Source: Symbiotaphrina buchneri | Lineage: Eukaryota > Ascomycota > Symbiotaphrinales > Symbiotaphrinaceae | DNA length: 64,000 nt | NCBI GenBank assembly: GCA_001599915.1 | Contig: BCIG01000032.1 | Span: 194,342 to 258,341 of the forward strand | Reading direction: 5' to 3' | Part shown: positions 46,901-58,478 of the stretch, one piece after another | Layout: each line of letters opens with the position of its first letter | How positions within the stretch are numbered: position 1 is the first letter of the stretch | Notes under the pieces: model-generated | Databases searched by the model: none | The model's input: the letters and a program-made list of their open reading frames with translations, nothing else | Told to the model about the DNA's origin: nothing | Program-made: the position numbers and the translations under genes

Positions 46901-47873
46901 ACAGTATGGTGGACTGGTGGCCGTTGAAGAGGCTGATACTGTCGATCCGAGACTTTCCATGCTGAAGTCGGTCGCAGAGTGACTGGCGGGCTTGCATCCT
47001 CATCCTCCTCGTCCGGGCTTTCTTCCCCACTCGGAGGCGTGTTAAATGGTGAAGTTTTGTCCTCATGTGAGGAGCTGGCACGAGGCGCCAGTCCTGGCCC
47101 AGCAGATTTTATCGATATGGTTGGCGGCTTCTCCGGTACTTTTGGCTTTTCGCTTCGGTGGAATGACGGCACGATGGAGGACGTCGCAGGATTTGAAGCT
47201 CTTGTTGGGCTCCTTGATGAAGAGCGGGATATATGTCCTTTAGTACTCGCCGCCTGGCTAATCTCCGTTCTCGGGGTAATGGGCTGACCCCATTGTGCCA
47301 TTTGACGGACAGGAGACGCACTTCCAGAGGCTATTCCTAGGCCAGCACGCTTCCCTGGGTCTCGGCTCGGTACCCGTGAATCTGAACGTGAGGGAACACG
47401 CAGATGTGACGGTCTCAGAGCAGAAGTAGGTGGATCCAAAGTCAGTATAGGAGGCGACTTAGGGGGTGATAAGGGCCCCATGGACACCGGCCTCTGCCGG
47501 CTCCCATACTCAGCATTCGGGACCCGTATGGGGGTCTCATCCGCGAGCCGTAAAGTTTCGTGGCCGGCGTGAGCAGAACCATTCCAAGTTTGGTCCCGCC
47601 TAGGAATGTCTAACGATATACGCCCCGAAGGCCTTGTAGAGGACTGGCTTCTTGATTCGCCTGGAACGGTAAGTTGGGGCGAGGCTGGTCGGGAGCCGGA
47701 GGTAGTGGCACTTGCTGCCCTACCCGAATTGGCAATGTTCTCAAAATGGGATCGTAGTGACGATACCGGTTTCTAACATTGCAGTTAGCATGCAGGCAGT
47801 ATGAGATGGGCCTGGCGTATCAGGAGCTCACAATTGACGAGTCGTCTGTACCAGGTCCTATGGTCGGATCCAT
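43945..47873 (-). CDS. Inositol polyphosphate 5-phosphatase with N-terminal WD40-like propeller
   Basis: Six exons (47873-47832, 47772-45420, 45369-45148, 45082-44838, 44782-44115, 44014-43945) join to 1199 aa. The first 330 residues are serine/proline-rich and probably disordered. A beta-propeller follows (MATWEEYVCTTGHLTRVWN ... GLWKHDRLQVLSLGADRTIG). The C-terminal catalytic part begins ISALVVTWNAGASKPTNL and contains FGFQELVDLE, ILNGDLNYRID, PAWCDRLLYRG and SDHRPVSGLF, which are the metal- and substrate-binding motifs of type II 5-phosphatases. It is therefore expected to remove the 5-phosphate of PtdIns(4,5)P2 or related lipids. The last short exon (LYYLTSICKMSATEASGLL) has the family's C-terminal helix. 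The start MDPTIGPGTDDSSI precedes a 59-bp intron. A propeller plus phosphatase is the usual arrangement in this fungal family. Confidence 0.92.
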
Positions 47874-48863
47874 GATGATGGCTGATGACGGGCGGCAGTA
47901 ACTCCACTTAGGAATGCTCAACCAACGTCCAGTCAGTTTCGTCTGACCAGGAAATCCCAGGAGCTCATTTGATCGTCCAGAGAACCATCAAGCACTGCGA
48001 TCCAATCAGCCCTAGCCGGTAACTGTAGGCTGGGCTGCAAGCATGTCTTGACCGTTATCGTCAAACTTAGTAGGACCTGGCAATCATAGGAGTCGTGCCT
48101 ATGATGAGCACGAGAGGCACTATCCATTTATCCCTCCGATTCATGCCCTTCACATGTGTAGTATGTAGGATTAAATCGCCCTGTGTTTCCGGCCTGCAGT
48201 TGTGCCTTAGCAAGCAACCGCAGAGGTGCACTAAGCTGGAAGAGCTCCACTGGCGGGGGTGCTGGACCTCGGACTAGAATGCGAATGGTGGGGAGCAGCT
48301 TGTTTCGGAGAAGGAACCGCGTCTTTTCATGCGACCTCCGTATGGTTAAGGTAGGTAAGCCTAAGCGGTTGCCCTCCTGATCCAGTTTGATACCAACGAC
48401 ACCAAGGAAAGGCCTCCTCAACACCGCTCAGGATCTTCTGGAGGAGAACTGTTGGCGGCGCATCGTTTCGTAAGGTACCGGGGATACAGGGCGAACTAGG
48501 TATCTACCTTACCTTAAGTACCTGCTCTAAGAGACACACCTGACACAAACAACCGCACGAGGCGCATATTGGTCAGACAGCAAAATATACTTAAGGTAAG
48601 GTACCTAAGGTAATGTAACCTCTTGACAGGTACGAAGCGCGCACGCGAACTCCATTGCATCGCGTCTCCCCGGCCAATCATTGTCGAAGCCTTCCACGTA
48701 CAAGAAACCCCTCCGTCTGACCTGGCTCTGTTCTTGGGCTGATATCGGAGAGCATGCAATGGGAATAGAGCGTTCATAGCAAACTTCTCCACTTGTGCCC
48801 TCACATCAGATCAAAACCAGTGCCACGGTCTGGCAGTTTGACCCTCTTGACAAGTTATTCAAT
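47874..48863. other. Shared promoter region of 5-phosphatase and CHY gene
   Basis: About 990 bp between divergent genes. It holds two TACCTTA/TAAGGTACC patches (about 48470-48530 and 48586-48620). Short open frames on both strands lack recognisable features. No further gene is supported. Confidence 0.55.
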
Positions 48864-49503
48864 ATGTGGTATCTTGCCTCCATGTCCATCAACTCCATCA
48901 CTGCATCCATTAACAGCATCTTCTAGCAAGCACGTCTTGAATGCGCAAGTCTCGATTCGTTCTCCCTGTTGTATGGATCCGCGCCCGTGATCTGTTTGTG
49001 CATGTCTTACAATCACAAGGTCATAAATGGTTCGACTGCGCCGAATGTCATCATGAGCAGGAAGATCATCCGCTACTCCAGCGCTTTGATATGGTGTGAC
49101 CTTCAGCATGACTTGGATTTCAGCGAAGGGACCGGCTAATGAGGTACAGACATTTGCATGCAAGAAGTGTAAGAAGTGTTTTCGGAAGGACGCCCAAGAG
49201 TTCGACGAGAGGTGATTTGCACTCAGTTACAAGGCGACACTCGCTGATGCGTATAAGTGACGAGTACTGCCCACACTGCGACAACCACTTTGTCATCGAG
49301 GCAATGACACCCAAGCCAGCATTAAAGGTCGAAGGAGAGGATGCCCGTATGGATTCCAGGTAAGCATCGAGACTGACCTAAATCTGGCTTCGACGGGCCC
49401 GGATTGTCTGACTTTGAGTAGAATGTTGAAAGATGAACGGATTCGTGGCCAAGAACAGCGCTCAATATTTAATGTCAGGGATGCGGCGGATCGCCTAGGG
49501 TAG
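48864..49503 (+). CDS. CHY-type zinc-finger protein, six short exons
   Basis: No open frame of ordinary length reveals this gene. Exons 48864-48868, 48927-48970, 49020-49093, 49150-49211, 49258-49359 and 49422-49503 join in frame to 122 aa. The product starts MCKHVLNAQVSIRSPCC, then has WFDCAECHHEQEDHPL, FACKKCKKCFRKD and DEYCPHCDNHF, the Cys/His ladder of CHY zinc fingers (relatives include yeast Hot13, a helper of mitochondrial Tim assembly). It ends EQRSIFNVRDAADRLG. All five introns (49-62 bp) have GT..AG ends in matching phases. The first exon is just ATGTG. The function in this organism is unknown. Because the join reproduces conserved residues across every boundary, I regard the model as reliable. 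Confidence 0.85.
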
Positions 49504-49772
49504 GATCAAAGGGCTAGGGTAGGATCGAAGGGGGAATGGAAAGGCATTTAGGCGTTTGATATGGACGAGGGACTTTCATTCGTGGTGGAAGCTTCACATC
49601 ACACGACATACCATGATGCTACGTTAGATATTGAGTGCCCTCTTATTGGCAGTCATGACCCTGTTGATTTCGAGTCCCGAGCATAAACAGTCAATGCGCT
49701 TGCAAATTTGGGTGCCCGCTCGCAGCAACGCAAATACATTTGTCTGCCGGCTGACCAAAAAAGGAAACAGGC
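49504..49772. other. Convergent 3' regions of CHY gene and PRE6
   Basis: About 270 bp between two converging stops. It contains a direct repeat of CTAGGGTAGGATC(A/G)AAGGG at about 49496-49532. No gene is present. Confidence 0.6.
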
Positions 49773-50799
49773 TCAGCTCTCTGAACCGCCTGGCTCCGTC
49801 CGAGTCAGTATTGCTGCAGTCCCTGTCCCTGGGGTTCGACCCGTCTTCTTCTTCGCCGCTTCCTCTTGCTTCTCAGCCTCCACATTCTTGACGTACGATT
49901 CGATGTCCTCTACGGGCAGCATCTCGATCGTCTTACCGGGCGCCATGATGGCGACCTCGATGTTCTTTGCTCCAGTCTGTACGACTTCCAGAAGGGATTT
50001 GATCGTCAGTTTAATGGTCTCATCCCGATCCATATCAGACTTATGATTTCTCTCTAAGAATTCCCTGACTGTTTTACTGGACCTCCCGATTGCGTTTGCT
50101 TTCCTGTGCGGTCATCAATACAGTATTTCTCTACTATAGACCAAAGATATACTGACCACGCAGAGTAAATGCCGGATGGTTCGGTCTGGTATAGTTTGGG
50201 GACCGTATCGCCTTTGTCGAAACCGATGATCAACGTACTGATACCAAATGGTCTTACCCCTCCACTTTGAGTATACCGTTGTTGAACGCCTGCGACGTAC
50301 TTGGTAATGTACTCGATTGTGACAGGATCCTCCACGGTGAGACGGTGTGACTGTGCTTCTAAGCGGGCTTTGTCGAGCAATATGCGTGCGTCTGCATTCA
50401 ACCCGGCGAAGGCAAGGCAGACATGGGTATCGATCAAGCCGATCTTTGACGGGGTGATCCTTGTGTCCTGGAGCTTCATTGCAGTTCGCTTCTCGCAACC
50501 CAAGACGACGATATCCTTTCCCTTGACACCGACCGCACATGTTCCTAATAGGTTTTAGTAAGGTCCGCCTTGGACGATCATCATCGAGCCGAGCTCACCT
50601 CGTTTCACAGCTTCAAGGGCATATTCCACTTGAAAGACATGTCCATCAGGGCTGGTACCTATTGTCAAAACGTACTCAGGGGTAGATCGCAGCGACCAAC
50701 GCTCACCTGAAGACTAATTGGGAGTTAGTATAATCTTACGGAGCCGCAAGACCTGAGTGGATACTCACCAGAAAGAGCTCTGTCATAGCCGGAGGCCAT
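49773..50799 (-). CDS. pre6: 20S proteasome subunit alpha4 (Pre6/PSMA7)
   Basis: Exons 50799-50769, 50713-50707, 50651-50599, 50544-50157 and 50103-49773 give 269 aa. Alpha subunits form the outer rings of the 20S core. The N-terminal alpha signature reads [20 protein letters not shown] and continues [17 protein letters not shown]. The core has [15 protein letters not shown] and [19 protein letters not shown], as in alpha4/PSMA7. The C-terminus is charged ([13 protein letters not shown]) and ends with a fungal-specific tail. Exon 2 is only 7 nt (50707-50713): it supplies the middle of V-F-S, without which the alpha signature is lost. All junction phases agree. Its promoter side faces the dehydrogenase gene across 508 bp. 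Confidence 0.95.
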
Positions 50800-51307
50800 C
50801 GTGATGCTGCCCTGTAAAGGAAGGCCTAGGTGCCGGCTCCGAGAAGAGCTGCCGATTTGTATCCAGGTAAAGGGAAAACCGACTTATTGCAGTTAAAGAA
50901 TGAGATATGCAAGCGTTGTTGGAGATCCCGTGAGGATTGCTCTGTGCTCTCTAGGTAGCAGCTTGACGCGAAGCTCCAGGGAAGTGTCGTATGGAGTGAG
51001 CTAAGTACTCCTTACCTAAGGTTCCTGAAATAAAGAAACGTAAAGATACCGGTACACTAAGTACAGGACAAGTGCGAAGTACGAAGTACTCGACCGTACC
51101 ATACCTTTGGTACCTCACCCAAGGTACCTCGATTTTATCGGAACACTGAACCCCCGTCCCGTCACCCCCACTCCTTCTCCTGCACGGCTGGACTCTATGG
51201 CTGTCACCGGTTTATTCACACCTTCAGCAACTTCCCACAACGACGTCAGGTTGCGGCCGGGGTGATTGCTGCCTCGCACGAGCATCTGTGTTTGAAGAGG
51301 CTTTGCA
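50800..51307. promoter_or_regulatory. Divergent promoter region between PRE6 and the FAD dehydrogenase
   Basis: A 508-bp space between outward-facing genes. It is rich in TACCTAAGG, GGTACC and GAAGTACGAAGTACTCG motifs at about 51005-51130. I saw no obvious PACE-type proteasome box. No gene is supported. Confidence 0.55.
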
Positions 51308-53189
51308 ATGGCTTGTAAATCGAAAGCTATGCCATTGTTGCGCCGGGCGAACGCCCTACCAAGCGCCTGCCCGTTGCGCCTGACATGCGCTGTCTCGCGG
51401 CGATGGGCTTCCAACAGCACGCCGTCCTCGGCCACCACCGAGCCTCACCAACCCGGTACAGAGGGAGGGGTTAAAGGACAATCAAAGCCCGCCAATCATA
51501 TCGCATTCACTTCCGAGAAGTACAACAGAAGTTCGATTCTTGGAATCCTCACTGACATTCTTCCAGGTATCCAAGTCTTAGAAGAGATTCTAGGTTTCGC
51601 GAGGTGCGCTCATAGCTGGAGGCTGCCTTCATCCGCGGAACTAATTGTCGGTGTAGTTGACTGCAGAGCACGTCTCTTACTTCAAGGACCTGCTGGGATC
51701 ACCTTCTGCCGTCATCGACGGAGTCACCCAAGACGCCTCCGACGACCTGGAACCTTTCAACAGCGATTGGATGCGAAAATACCGCGGGCATACCAAACTG
51801 GTAGTCAAGCCGAAGAGTACTGAAGAGGTTAGTAAGGTGATTAAATATTGCAATGACAATTCATTGGCAGTCGTTCCTCAAGGCGGTAACTCGGGCTTGG
51901 TTGGGGGCTCAGTGCCTGTCTTCGACGAGATCGTAATAAATATGAGCCGGATGAACAACATTCGATTCTTTGACGAGGTATCCGGCATCTTGGTTGCAGA
52001 CGCTGGCTGTATCTTAGAGGTTGTGGACAACTATCTCTCTGAAAGGAGCCATATATTCCCACTGGATCTTGGTGCCAAGGGATCATGCCACATTGGAGGG
52101 AATGTAGCAACGAATGCAGGTGGCCTGCGCCTCTTGAGGTACGGCAGTCTGCATGGTAATGTTCTGGGAATAGAAGCTGTTCTACCAGACGGCACCGTCG
52201 TCGACGATCTATCCAAACTGCGCAAAAACAATACTGGATATGATCTGAAGCAGCTGTTTATTGGGTCTGAAGGCACTATCGGCGTTATCACGGGTATCTC
52301 CATTCTGTGTCCGCAGAAATCAAAAGCATTGAACGTCGCCTATCTTGGTCTGGATAGTTTCGAAAAGGCTCAGCTGGCTTTCAAAGAGGCAAAGGGGCAA
52401 CTGTCCGAGATCCTATCTGCTTTCGAAATGATGGACGGTAAGACGCAAGAGATTGTCCACACCGTGACAGGGAAGAAGAGACCACTTGAAGGAACCCACC
52501 CCTTCTATTGCCTGGTGGAGACTAGCGGTTCAAATCCGGATCACGACCAAGAAGTATGAAGCCAACAATCTTTGGCAGACCAAAATACGCTGACGACTCT
52601 TACTAGAAGCTGCAGAGCTTTTTAGAACACGTAATGAGCGAAGAAATCGTGTCTGATGGTGTTGTTGCCCAGGATGAGACTCAGATCCAGGCTCTTTGGT
52701 CCTGGCGGGAAGGCATCACAGAGTGCCTGGGGCACTGGGGTGGCGTGTACAAGTACGACTTGTCGATACCGCTCCAGGAGCTCTACCAGCTGGTGGAGGA
52801 TACCCGTGATCGGTTGACTGCTGCGGGTCTTGTCGGGGACGACGACCGACACCCGGTGGTTACGGTGGTCGGTTATGGCCATATGGGTGACTCTAATCTC
52901 CATTTGAACATACCCACACGAAGATTTGATAAAGAGGTCGAGAAACAGCTAGAACCATTTGTATATGAATGGATTGCGAAGCGGAATGGCAGCATCAGCG
53001 CCGAGCATGGGCTCGGCATCGCGAAAAAGGCTTTCATCGGCTACAGCAGGAGTGACACAATGGTGAAATTGATGAAGCAAATCAAAGAGCTCTATGATCC
53101 GGTAAGGACCATTCACTCATATGGGGATTCTTAGGCTGACCAGAATACGCGTGCAGAAAGGTATCATGAACCCATACAAATATATATGA
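51308..53189 (+). CDS. FAD-linked D-2-hydroxyglutarate/D-lactate dehydrogenase (Dld2/Dld3 type)
   Basis: Exons 51308-51519, 51567-51603, 51657-52553, 52607-53101 and 53157-53189 give 557 aa. The family oxidises D-2-hydroxyacids using FAD; yeast Dld2/Dld3 act as D-2-hydroxyglutarate-pyruvate transhydrogenases. The FAD-binding domain contains [17 protein letters not shown] and [19 protein letters not shown]; the C-terminal cap has [15 protein letters not shown] and [14 protein letters not shown]. The end GIMNPYKYI is typical. The first 40 residues are basic and acid-free ([18 protein letters not shown]) and suggest mitochondrial import. The 37-nt exon 2 restores the conserved [21 protein letters not shown]; skipping it loses the frame. 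A second in-frame ATG at 51329 could serve instead of 51308. Confidence 0.93.
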
Positions 53190-54389
53190 GCGAGGAGGGG
53201 AAGGGAAGAAATAACAGAACGGGGTGGATCTGAGGGAGGGAGGGCTCTAAGGAACTCAGATTCCCATTCCTAATGGCATGAATGGGCAACCATCTTTGTA
53301 GCATAGAGACGAAAAATACAAAAGTAGTCCGGCGCGCCGGTGTCTGCTGTAGATAAGATTTCAGACATGCGATAAGATAAGACACGGAGGTGTGACCTCG
53401 GGACCTTTTGAGAAGATGCAGATGCATGATATGACAACCTGCTGAGATGCCTACCTTACGGTACCCCATATATTAGTGACTACCTTTAAGGTACGTTAAG
53501 TTACCCTTCCCGGTAGCATCAGCACCGTACACCACTTGGGCTGTCTTGGCAGGAACCGTGTGGAGCAACAATGGACAAATGGGGAATTGCGGTGGTTGCT
53601 GTGGTTGCTGTGGTTGCCGTATCGCTCAGATTGGCTGTTAGCGCGTAAACAAAAGATATATCTCCGATATCTTGACCATCATACGTGCCGTACTTCGGTA
53701 CCTTATTCTGCATTGCTTGCTGGAGAGACTGGTCCAATAATGGACTGGCTCGTAGCTGTATCTATGAATACTAGCTTGATGCGATGAATTTGAAGCCGTG
53801 CTAAGCTCATCTGATCTATGGAAATGATAATAAAACAACCATAATCCGGAGGCGGCTCCAGACCCGTAAGGAGCGTTTCATGCACCGGCCCCGTACCCAT
53901 GTACTCCTACACGTAATTTTACCTCATCCCCTCCCAAGCTACCTCGATCTGATCTTGCATCCCCTTTCCTCCATCTCTCCTTTTGCTCTTGCTCTTTGCA
54001 CCTGAGTTATACCTTATGTACATTACCTTACCTTGACCACAAATCATAACTTACTCATTATCTCAATCCTCCTTTGGCTCTCTCCTCTATTCCGGCCCTG
54101 AGGCGGTACGAGTACACGTGCGCTGCCTCTACCGTACCTCTTACCTTACTCCACCTCAATCTTATTTTCCGACCTGCTTGTACCCAGGGCGTCGGTTGGG
54201 TCTCGTCTTTCTCGTCACCCCCGGTGCTGTCCTTGGCCTTCCTGCTTCTTCTTGTTGTCCTGGCTGCAGCACATGGCATCGTTCTGGCTCAGCCCACAGC
54301 CAAACCATCGTCATCGACTCTGAACATCGACTTCCAGACTCTCCTACCAGAGCTCGTCAGCAGAGAAGCACTATCGGAGTAGACAACAC
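53190..54389. other. Intergenic: dehydrogenase 3' region and kinase promoter/5' UTR
   Basis: About 1.2 kb. It holds a TACCTTACGGTACC/TTTAAGGTACG patch at about 53452-53500, a short 9-bp tandem repeat (TGGTTGCTG) at about 53591-53620, and an upstream open frame at 54074-54382. That frame would encode 102 aa with a hydrophobic LSLAFLLLLVVLAAAHG segment and stops 8 bp before the kinase start. I cannot support it as an independent gene. Confidence 0.5.
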
Positions 54390-56433
54390 ATGACAAGCAT
54401 CATGGATGAAGCAGCGATGGCAGACCAGTACCAAATGCTGGAAGAACTAGGAAGTAGGTCCCATTGGCAGTCGCCCGCTGGCGTCACTTATCTGACATGG
54501 TCACATCAGGTGGCAGTTTTGGGGTTGTGTACAAAGCCATCGAGAAATCTACAGGGGATATTGTCGCGATCAAACACGTATGTCAGAGCCCGCAAAGTCA
54601 TCATGTTAGCCCGACCACAGGTACTGACGAAACCATCTTGCTAGATCGATCTGGAGTCAAGCGAAGATGATTTGCAGGAGATACAGCAAGAGATAAATGT
54701 CCTGAGTACTTGCGCCTCTCCATATGTGACCCAGTACAAAACCAGCTTCCTGCGCGGGTACAAGTTATGGATCGTAATGGAGTATTTGGGTGGAGGTTCT
54801 TGCTTGGACCTTGTAAGTCATTCATGCGCCGCAGTGACAGACCAGCTGATAGTCGAAGTTGAAACCCGGGCCGTTTAACGAGGGACACATTGCAATCATC
54901 TGTCGCGAGCTCCTCTTGGGCCTTGACTATCTACACCGAGAAGGGAAGATCCACAGGGATATCAAGGCTGCAAATATTTTGCTCTCCTCTACTGGCAGAG
55001 TCAAACTGGCGGATTTTGGGGTTGCAGCGCAGTTGACAAATATCAAATCGCAACGCAATACTTTCGTCGGGACACCGTTCTGGATGGCACCGGAGGTGAT
55101 TCAGCAGGCCGGATACGATTTCAAAGCGGATATTTGGTCACTAGGAATCACGGCAATGGAGATGGTCAATGGGGAGCCCCCGAATGCAAGCACGCACCCG
55201 ATGAAAGTTTTATTCTTGATACCAAAGGCTCCAGCTCCCCGGCTGGAGGGGAACAACTACAGCAAGGATTTCAAGGAATTTGTCGCCGCCTGCTTGGTAA
55301 AGGATCCTGATCGCAGGCCAACGGCAAAGGAACTTCTGCGCCATCGTTTCATTAGAGGGGCAGGCAAGGTCGAAGCTCTTCGAGAGTTGATCGAGCGTAG
55401 GCAAGAGTGGGATGGTCAGCGAGACGCGGCGCCGCACCCAAAGTATTATGCTGAGTCCATGTTAGTGCCGCAAACAGTTGACTGGATCGCTTCTAACGGA
55501 TGTAGGAACACAATGTCTTCAAGAGAGGAGCAAGACTCCTGGGTCTTCGAGACGGTCAAGGCACCTACGGTTGCTGCTGCAAAGCAGACACGAAAGAGAA
55601 GGAAGGTCTCTGCCGTACGGCTGACGGAGTCTCAGGTAGCCAAGGAAGGCATGTCGAGACTCGGGCTCGAGGAGCACACAGTATCTGCGGCGCAGGCTCA
55701 CCCCACAGTCCGCCAGTTGGAAACAAGGAGAGTCTCGGGGCCCAGTAGTCCGAGTTCGATCATCAGATCTCCAGCCAGTCAGAGACAACCTCTGGCTCCA
55801 GATATCAGCTTCGGGAACGGTGCCTCCACAGTCCGTCAGTTTCGGAGGGTATCGGACAACTCTCCAGTCACCACTCCACATGCTTCTCTGGGTCGGACGG
55901 ATGAGAACCAGTCAGTGATGGCGGAGGCGCACACGGCCGAAGCGCGGCTTGGGCGCAAGGCGTACGCGAAGGCTGTGGATCAAGCCTTACAAGAAACATA
56001 CTCACAGACAGCGTCACATGCCAAACGTGAAGCCATCTCCCGGGTTGCTGAAGCATGGAGTACACTTGACGCGGTGGACCCTGAAGGCGAGTATCAATTG
56101 CTGCGATCAATCATGGAGAAGCTACAGAAGTAAGTCCTGCGAAATAGGCTGGACAACATATGCTGACGACCCTACAGAGATCCGAAGTTGACCGCCCTGC
56201 TTCCCTCAGCACCTGCAACCAACGGACAAAAACCTAAGCTCGTGCTCGCTCAGAGTAATCCTCATTTGAAGAGTCACAGGCGCCGCCAGTCAGTGCAAGT
56301 CCAGCCTGACAGCGAACAGAGGGAAGAGATGCCTGGCCGTGAAATTTCGGGCATGGAGCATACACGACAGTTGGCGAACGTGCTCTACAATCGATGGGCA
56401 GATGGTCTTAAGACCAGATGGCCCATTGGCTGA
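54390..56433 (+). CDS. Ste20-family protein kinase, GCK-III subfamily (MST3/Sid1-like)
   Basis: Exons 54390-54453, 54510-54577, 54645-54812, 54859-56129 and 56178-56433 give 608 aa from the first ATG; in-frame ATGs at 54402 and 54417 are alternatives, the last giving the usual MADQYQ start. The kinase domain is complete: [51 protein letters not shown] and [12 protein letters not shown]. The [17 protein letters not shown] insert and [11 protein letters not shown] place it in GCK-III, which in filamentous fungi includes septation-network and polarity kinases. I cannot separate the Sid1/SepL and MST-1 branches by eye. A serine-rich linker leads to a C-terminal [20 protein letters not shown] segment. 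A further 45-nt intron (55461-55505: GTTAGT, TTCTAAC, TGTAG) is likely and frame-neutral; splicing it gives 593 aa. Confidence 0.92.
55461..55505 (+). other. Candidate frame-neutral 45-nt intron in the GCK-III kinase gene
   Basis: It has a GTTAGT donor, TTCTAAC branch site and TGTAG acceptor in correct spacing. It has no stop codon and a length divisible by three, so both the retained and spliced transcripts stay in frame. Removal joins YYAESM directly to [12 protein letters not shown], just after the kinase domain. Confidence 0.6.
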
Positions 56434-56827
56434 CCGTTTTCGAATTCTGTCAGATACCCGGCTACAGGCTACAGCGAGTACAGTGCGGCAAAAGACATCA
56501 GCGGGTTTATGCATTTAAGCGTGAGATTGGCGTGCTTCACTTGATATCGATCGGCAGGACCGAGGATGCTTTCGGCGTTCATGCGTGGTCGAATACTCGT
56601 CTTCTGGCCCTTTCCTTTCTCCTCTGTGTTAGTATGATATGGAATACAAAGTGAACTTCTGCATAGCAGAAAGTCGTGTGTAATTTTGGCAGGAAGCCAT
56701 TCATTAGGCGGCATCTCTCGTCGCCGCGTGCTAAATACGAAATGTTCTACATATGCTCGCCGTTATATCAGGTTGTTGGTATCGTCAAGACTGTTGGGGT
56801 ATCAAATAGAGTGATGAAATTGACTGG
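56434..56827. other. Convergent 3' regions of kinase and DUF4048-like gene
   Basis: About 390 bp between two converging stop codons; expected to hold both 3' UTRs. I see no gene or repeat. Confidence 0.6.
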
Positions 56828-58478
56828 CTAGTCCGACTTGGCTTCCTTCCCATGTAGTCGGGTTGGAGGGGCGTGGGGGCTTGGACCTTGGCCAACCTCC
56901 GCGGAAGGAGCAAGACTTTTCTCCCATTCCGAAAGCAGAGTTGTCGCTGTCCGCTTCAAATTGCTCGGATTAAAGCCAGTGAAGGAGGGCCATGGGATCT
57001 CGTCCCGGACCTTCTTGGTGGTAGCGTTGTTGTTGTTCGTGTTGCCAGATGAGGTAATGCCGGCACTGCAGAAGGCATAAATACGAATAAGCATCGACAG
57101 TTCATGGTAGAGAACCGGAGTCTTTTGCTGACCTTGTACTTGTCCGAGAGCTACCCTCGCTCATGGAAGATGAGATCCACTCTTCTGCCGTAGAGGTGCT
57201 ATTACTCCATCTTGATGAGCTTGACTCGCCCTGAGGAGCGTTCCAAGCCTCCCAGGCGTCACCCGTCTCATCACTGTTTGGATTCCTCTCCTCTTTGATT
57301 ATATCCTGCTTCTCTAAGTCACCTTCAGACCTACGCAGGCCCGCGGTAGACAAGCCACGATCCTTCCAGAAAGTCCCACCGACATCAATCAGTGCTCCGC
57401 TCTCGTTTGACTTTCCATTTCTCGAGACCGACCCAGCCTTCTTGTTTCCGGTAGGAGTAGACCGTTGATTAATATTAGGGCTCGTGCTCTCTTTTCGCCG
57501 AACACCTTTGGAAGGTTCCAATACTGCAGATGTCCTAGACGTCGTGCTGCGGACTCCCTCTTCCCCGACCGTGACTTGTCGAAGATCCTCGAGGAAAGTC
57601 CAAAGACCTTCCCTAAAGTCAACAGCAATCTGGCGGATCGCATCTGTCTGAGGTCCTTGATAGGAATGACGATGATTGGATTTAGAGTCAGACGGAGGTA
57701 GTCGTGCACCTGCCGATTCAGCGACGGGATAATTCGGCTGTGATGTTTGATGCATGCCAGATTGTCCGTCAGGCTGTCCATTTGCTTCCTCACCGTGCGG
57801 CTGCTTGAAATTGCTCTGCTGAGGCGATAACAGGGAAAGTGTTCTAGTATGCCTCGAACCAGCGAACACCTTTCTCTGCGGATTTCTGGGCGTATTGAGA
57901 ACCGCGAGTCTTCGCTCTTGTTCACGGCTCAAACGCGATGATTCCTCTGGACTCAGGGTTGTGCTCTCGACACCAATGGATGTCGCACTCAGAGGGCGTA
58001 GTTGCTGGACGTGCTTGACCTCACTGCGCTTCTTGTTTGCCTCATGCATGGCCCATTGTCTCTTTAGCTTGTCCAATTCGCCCTCGGCGCGTTGCAACTC
58101 TTCCTTCAATTCCAGCACCCGTCTCTCTTGAGCAGCCAGGGCCGTCAAAAACAAACCAGAGTCTAAGGGAGAAGGTAGGCCCTTCCGCTCTGGATCGGCC
58201 GTTGCCGAAACTGGAAGGGAAGGTGATGCAGCAAGTGTAGGAGAAGATTGTGCTGAGGTTGTGCCACTGTTCGTCTGGATAGGGAAGGTCAGAGAAAGTC
58301 GCGCTCCGCTGCGAGGCAGCACGCCTGCAGCTGCTCGTGGAGCATGGAATGACGTGGTCCCAGGCCGAGAAGGACTGGTGATGGAAGAAGCAGCCACATA
58401 ATCCGATGGCGAAAGCGTCGCAGGACTGTCCACTGTTGCGTTATCCATGCTGGACGCATTCGCCCTTAGGGACGACAC
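56828..58478 (-). CDS. DUF4048-like fungal protein of unknown function
   Basis: Exons 58478-57133 and 57065-56828 give 527 aa; the internal ATG at 58448 (MDNATVDSP) would give 517 aa and may be the true start. The protein is largely low-complexity and polar. Recognisable fungal-conserved segments are PSPLDSGLFLTALAAQERRV followed by a coiled coil (LELKEELQRAEGELDKLKRQ), then IRQIAVDFREGLWTFLEDLR, and a C-terminal PWPSFTGFNPSNLKRTATTL with a trailing EWEKSL. I recall these as the DUF4048 family, found in Pezizomycotina; no biochemical role is known to me. The intron was placed by GTCAGC...CTGCAG, joining SRTST to SAGITSS in phase. It converges on the GCK-III kinase and is transcribed away from TIM22. 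Confidence 0.78.
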
